Source: Pseudomonas bharatica CSV86
GTDB lineage: Bacteria; Pseudomonadota; Gammaproteobacteria; Pseudomonadales; Pseudomonadaceae
DNA length: 64,000 bases
Assembly: GCF_000319305.2 (NCBI RefSeq)
Contig: NZ_AMWJ02000002.1
Coordinates: 682,001 to 746,000, forward strand
Reading direction: 5' to 3'
Under the pieces are notes generated by a model. That model had not been told where the DNA came from. It worked only from the letters and a program-made list of their open reading frames with translations, and did no database searches. Both the position numbers and the translations under genes were made by a program. Positions within the stretch are counted from its first letter, which is position 1. Each line of letters starts with the position of its first letter. Shown here one piece after another: positions 63,803 to 64,000 of the stretch.

Positions 63803-64000
63803 AGTTCAGCCGCCTTTACGCCAACCGAGTAGCGCTTTTCCAGGTAACGCAGGGCCAGCAGCGAGACACTGGTGATCACCAGGTACATCGCGGCCACCGC
63901 CAGGAAGAAGGTGAAAGGCTCGCGGGTGGCATCGGCCGCCTGCTTGGCCTTGAACATCATGTCCTGCAGGCCCACCACCGAAATCAGCGCAGTAGCCTTG
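63799..64000 (-). CDS. aotQ: arginine/ornithine ABC transporter permease AotQ, C-terminal part (runs off window)
   Basis: The last 66 codons are in the window: KATALISVVGLQDMMFKAKQ, then a final membrane segment (FTFFLAVAAMYLVITSVSLL) and RYLEKRYSVGVKAAEL. This is the usual end of HisQ-type permeases. Order aotQ-aotM-aotP-argR matches the known aot operon. Confidence 0.92.
   Translation of the reverse strand, partial: KATALISVVGLQDMMFKAKQAADATREPFTFFLAVAAMYLVITSVSLLALRYLEKRYSVGVKAAEL

Overview
The window looks like a Pseudomonas chromosome, probably fluorescens/putida-like. The evidence is gene content and order on the right: amrZ, mgtE, three tRNA-Arg(ACG), tRNA-Ser(GCT), rsmA, lysC, alaS, an FMN riboswitch with a type-II lumazine synthase, then the arginine succinyltransferase cluster aruC-F-G-D-B-E with argR and the aot transporter. 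REP elements containing GTGGGAGCTGGCTTGCCAGC occur only in this part. Species is inference.

The left two thirds (1 to about 43.3 kb) are accessory DNA. (1) From 1 to about 14.6 kb lies one end of a Tn7-like transposon: tnsA, tnsB (frameshifted between the first Asp and the rest of the DDE triad), tnsC, tniQ, a frameshifted MvaT-type H-NS gene, a tandem winged-helix gene and the start of a second TniQ/TnsD gene running off the left edge. Three exact-phase 20-bp repeats near 14.5 kb mark the transposon end. Just upstream of tnsA sit two translation-identical 2985-bp ISL3-family elements, one nested inverted inside the other, each with its own 8-bp target duplication; each carries a permease and an ArsR-type regulator. 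(2) From 14.6 to about 43 kb is a conjugative-plasmid backbone: MobF relaxase, a StbA/StbB/StbC-like partition region next to a probable oriT with a roughly 10-bp phased repeat array, a VirD4-type coupling protein, a DotA/TraY-like protein, an OmpA-like lipoprotein, a TraX-like acyltransferase, a TrfA-like replication initiator with iterons and a DnaA box, and an AlpA-like regulator. It also holds a HEPN-motif gene paired with an HExxH gene (split by an IS5-family element) and an Abi_C-like gene. The element abuts the 3' end of tRNA-Arg(CCT), so it is most simply an integrated plasmid or ICE with a Tn7-like transposon inside it. No integrase is seen, and the left junction is outside the window.

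(3) From 43.3 to 64 kb is ordinary core chromosome with intact genes. By contrast, 1.7-35.7 kb contains about ten single-base frame disruptions, nearly all a missing base at a short G/C run. They affect mvaT, tnsB, the relaxase, a TOPRIM protein, virD4, dotA/traY and others. Either the element is decaying or its consensus sequence is poorer than that of the core.

Functionally, the core right arm converts arginine to glutamate and succinate (Aru/Ast) after uptake by Aot, under ArgR. The left arm is a layered mobile platform whose transfer and transposition genes are, as written, mostly broken.
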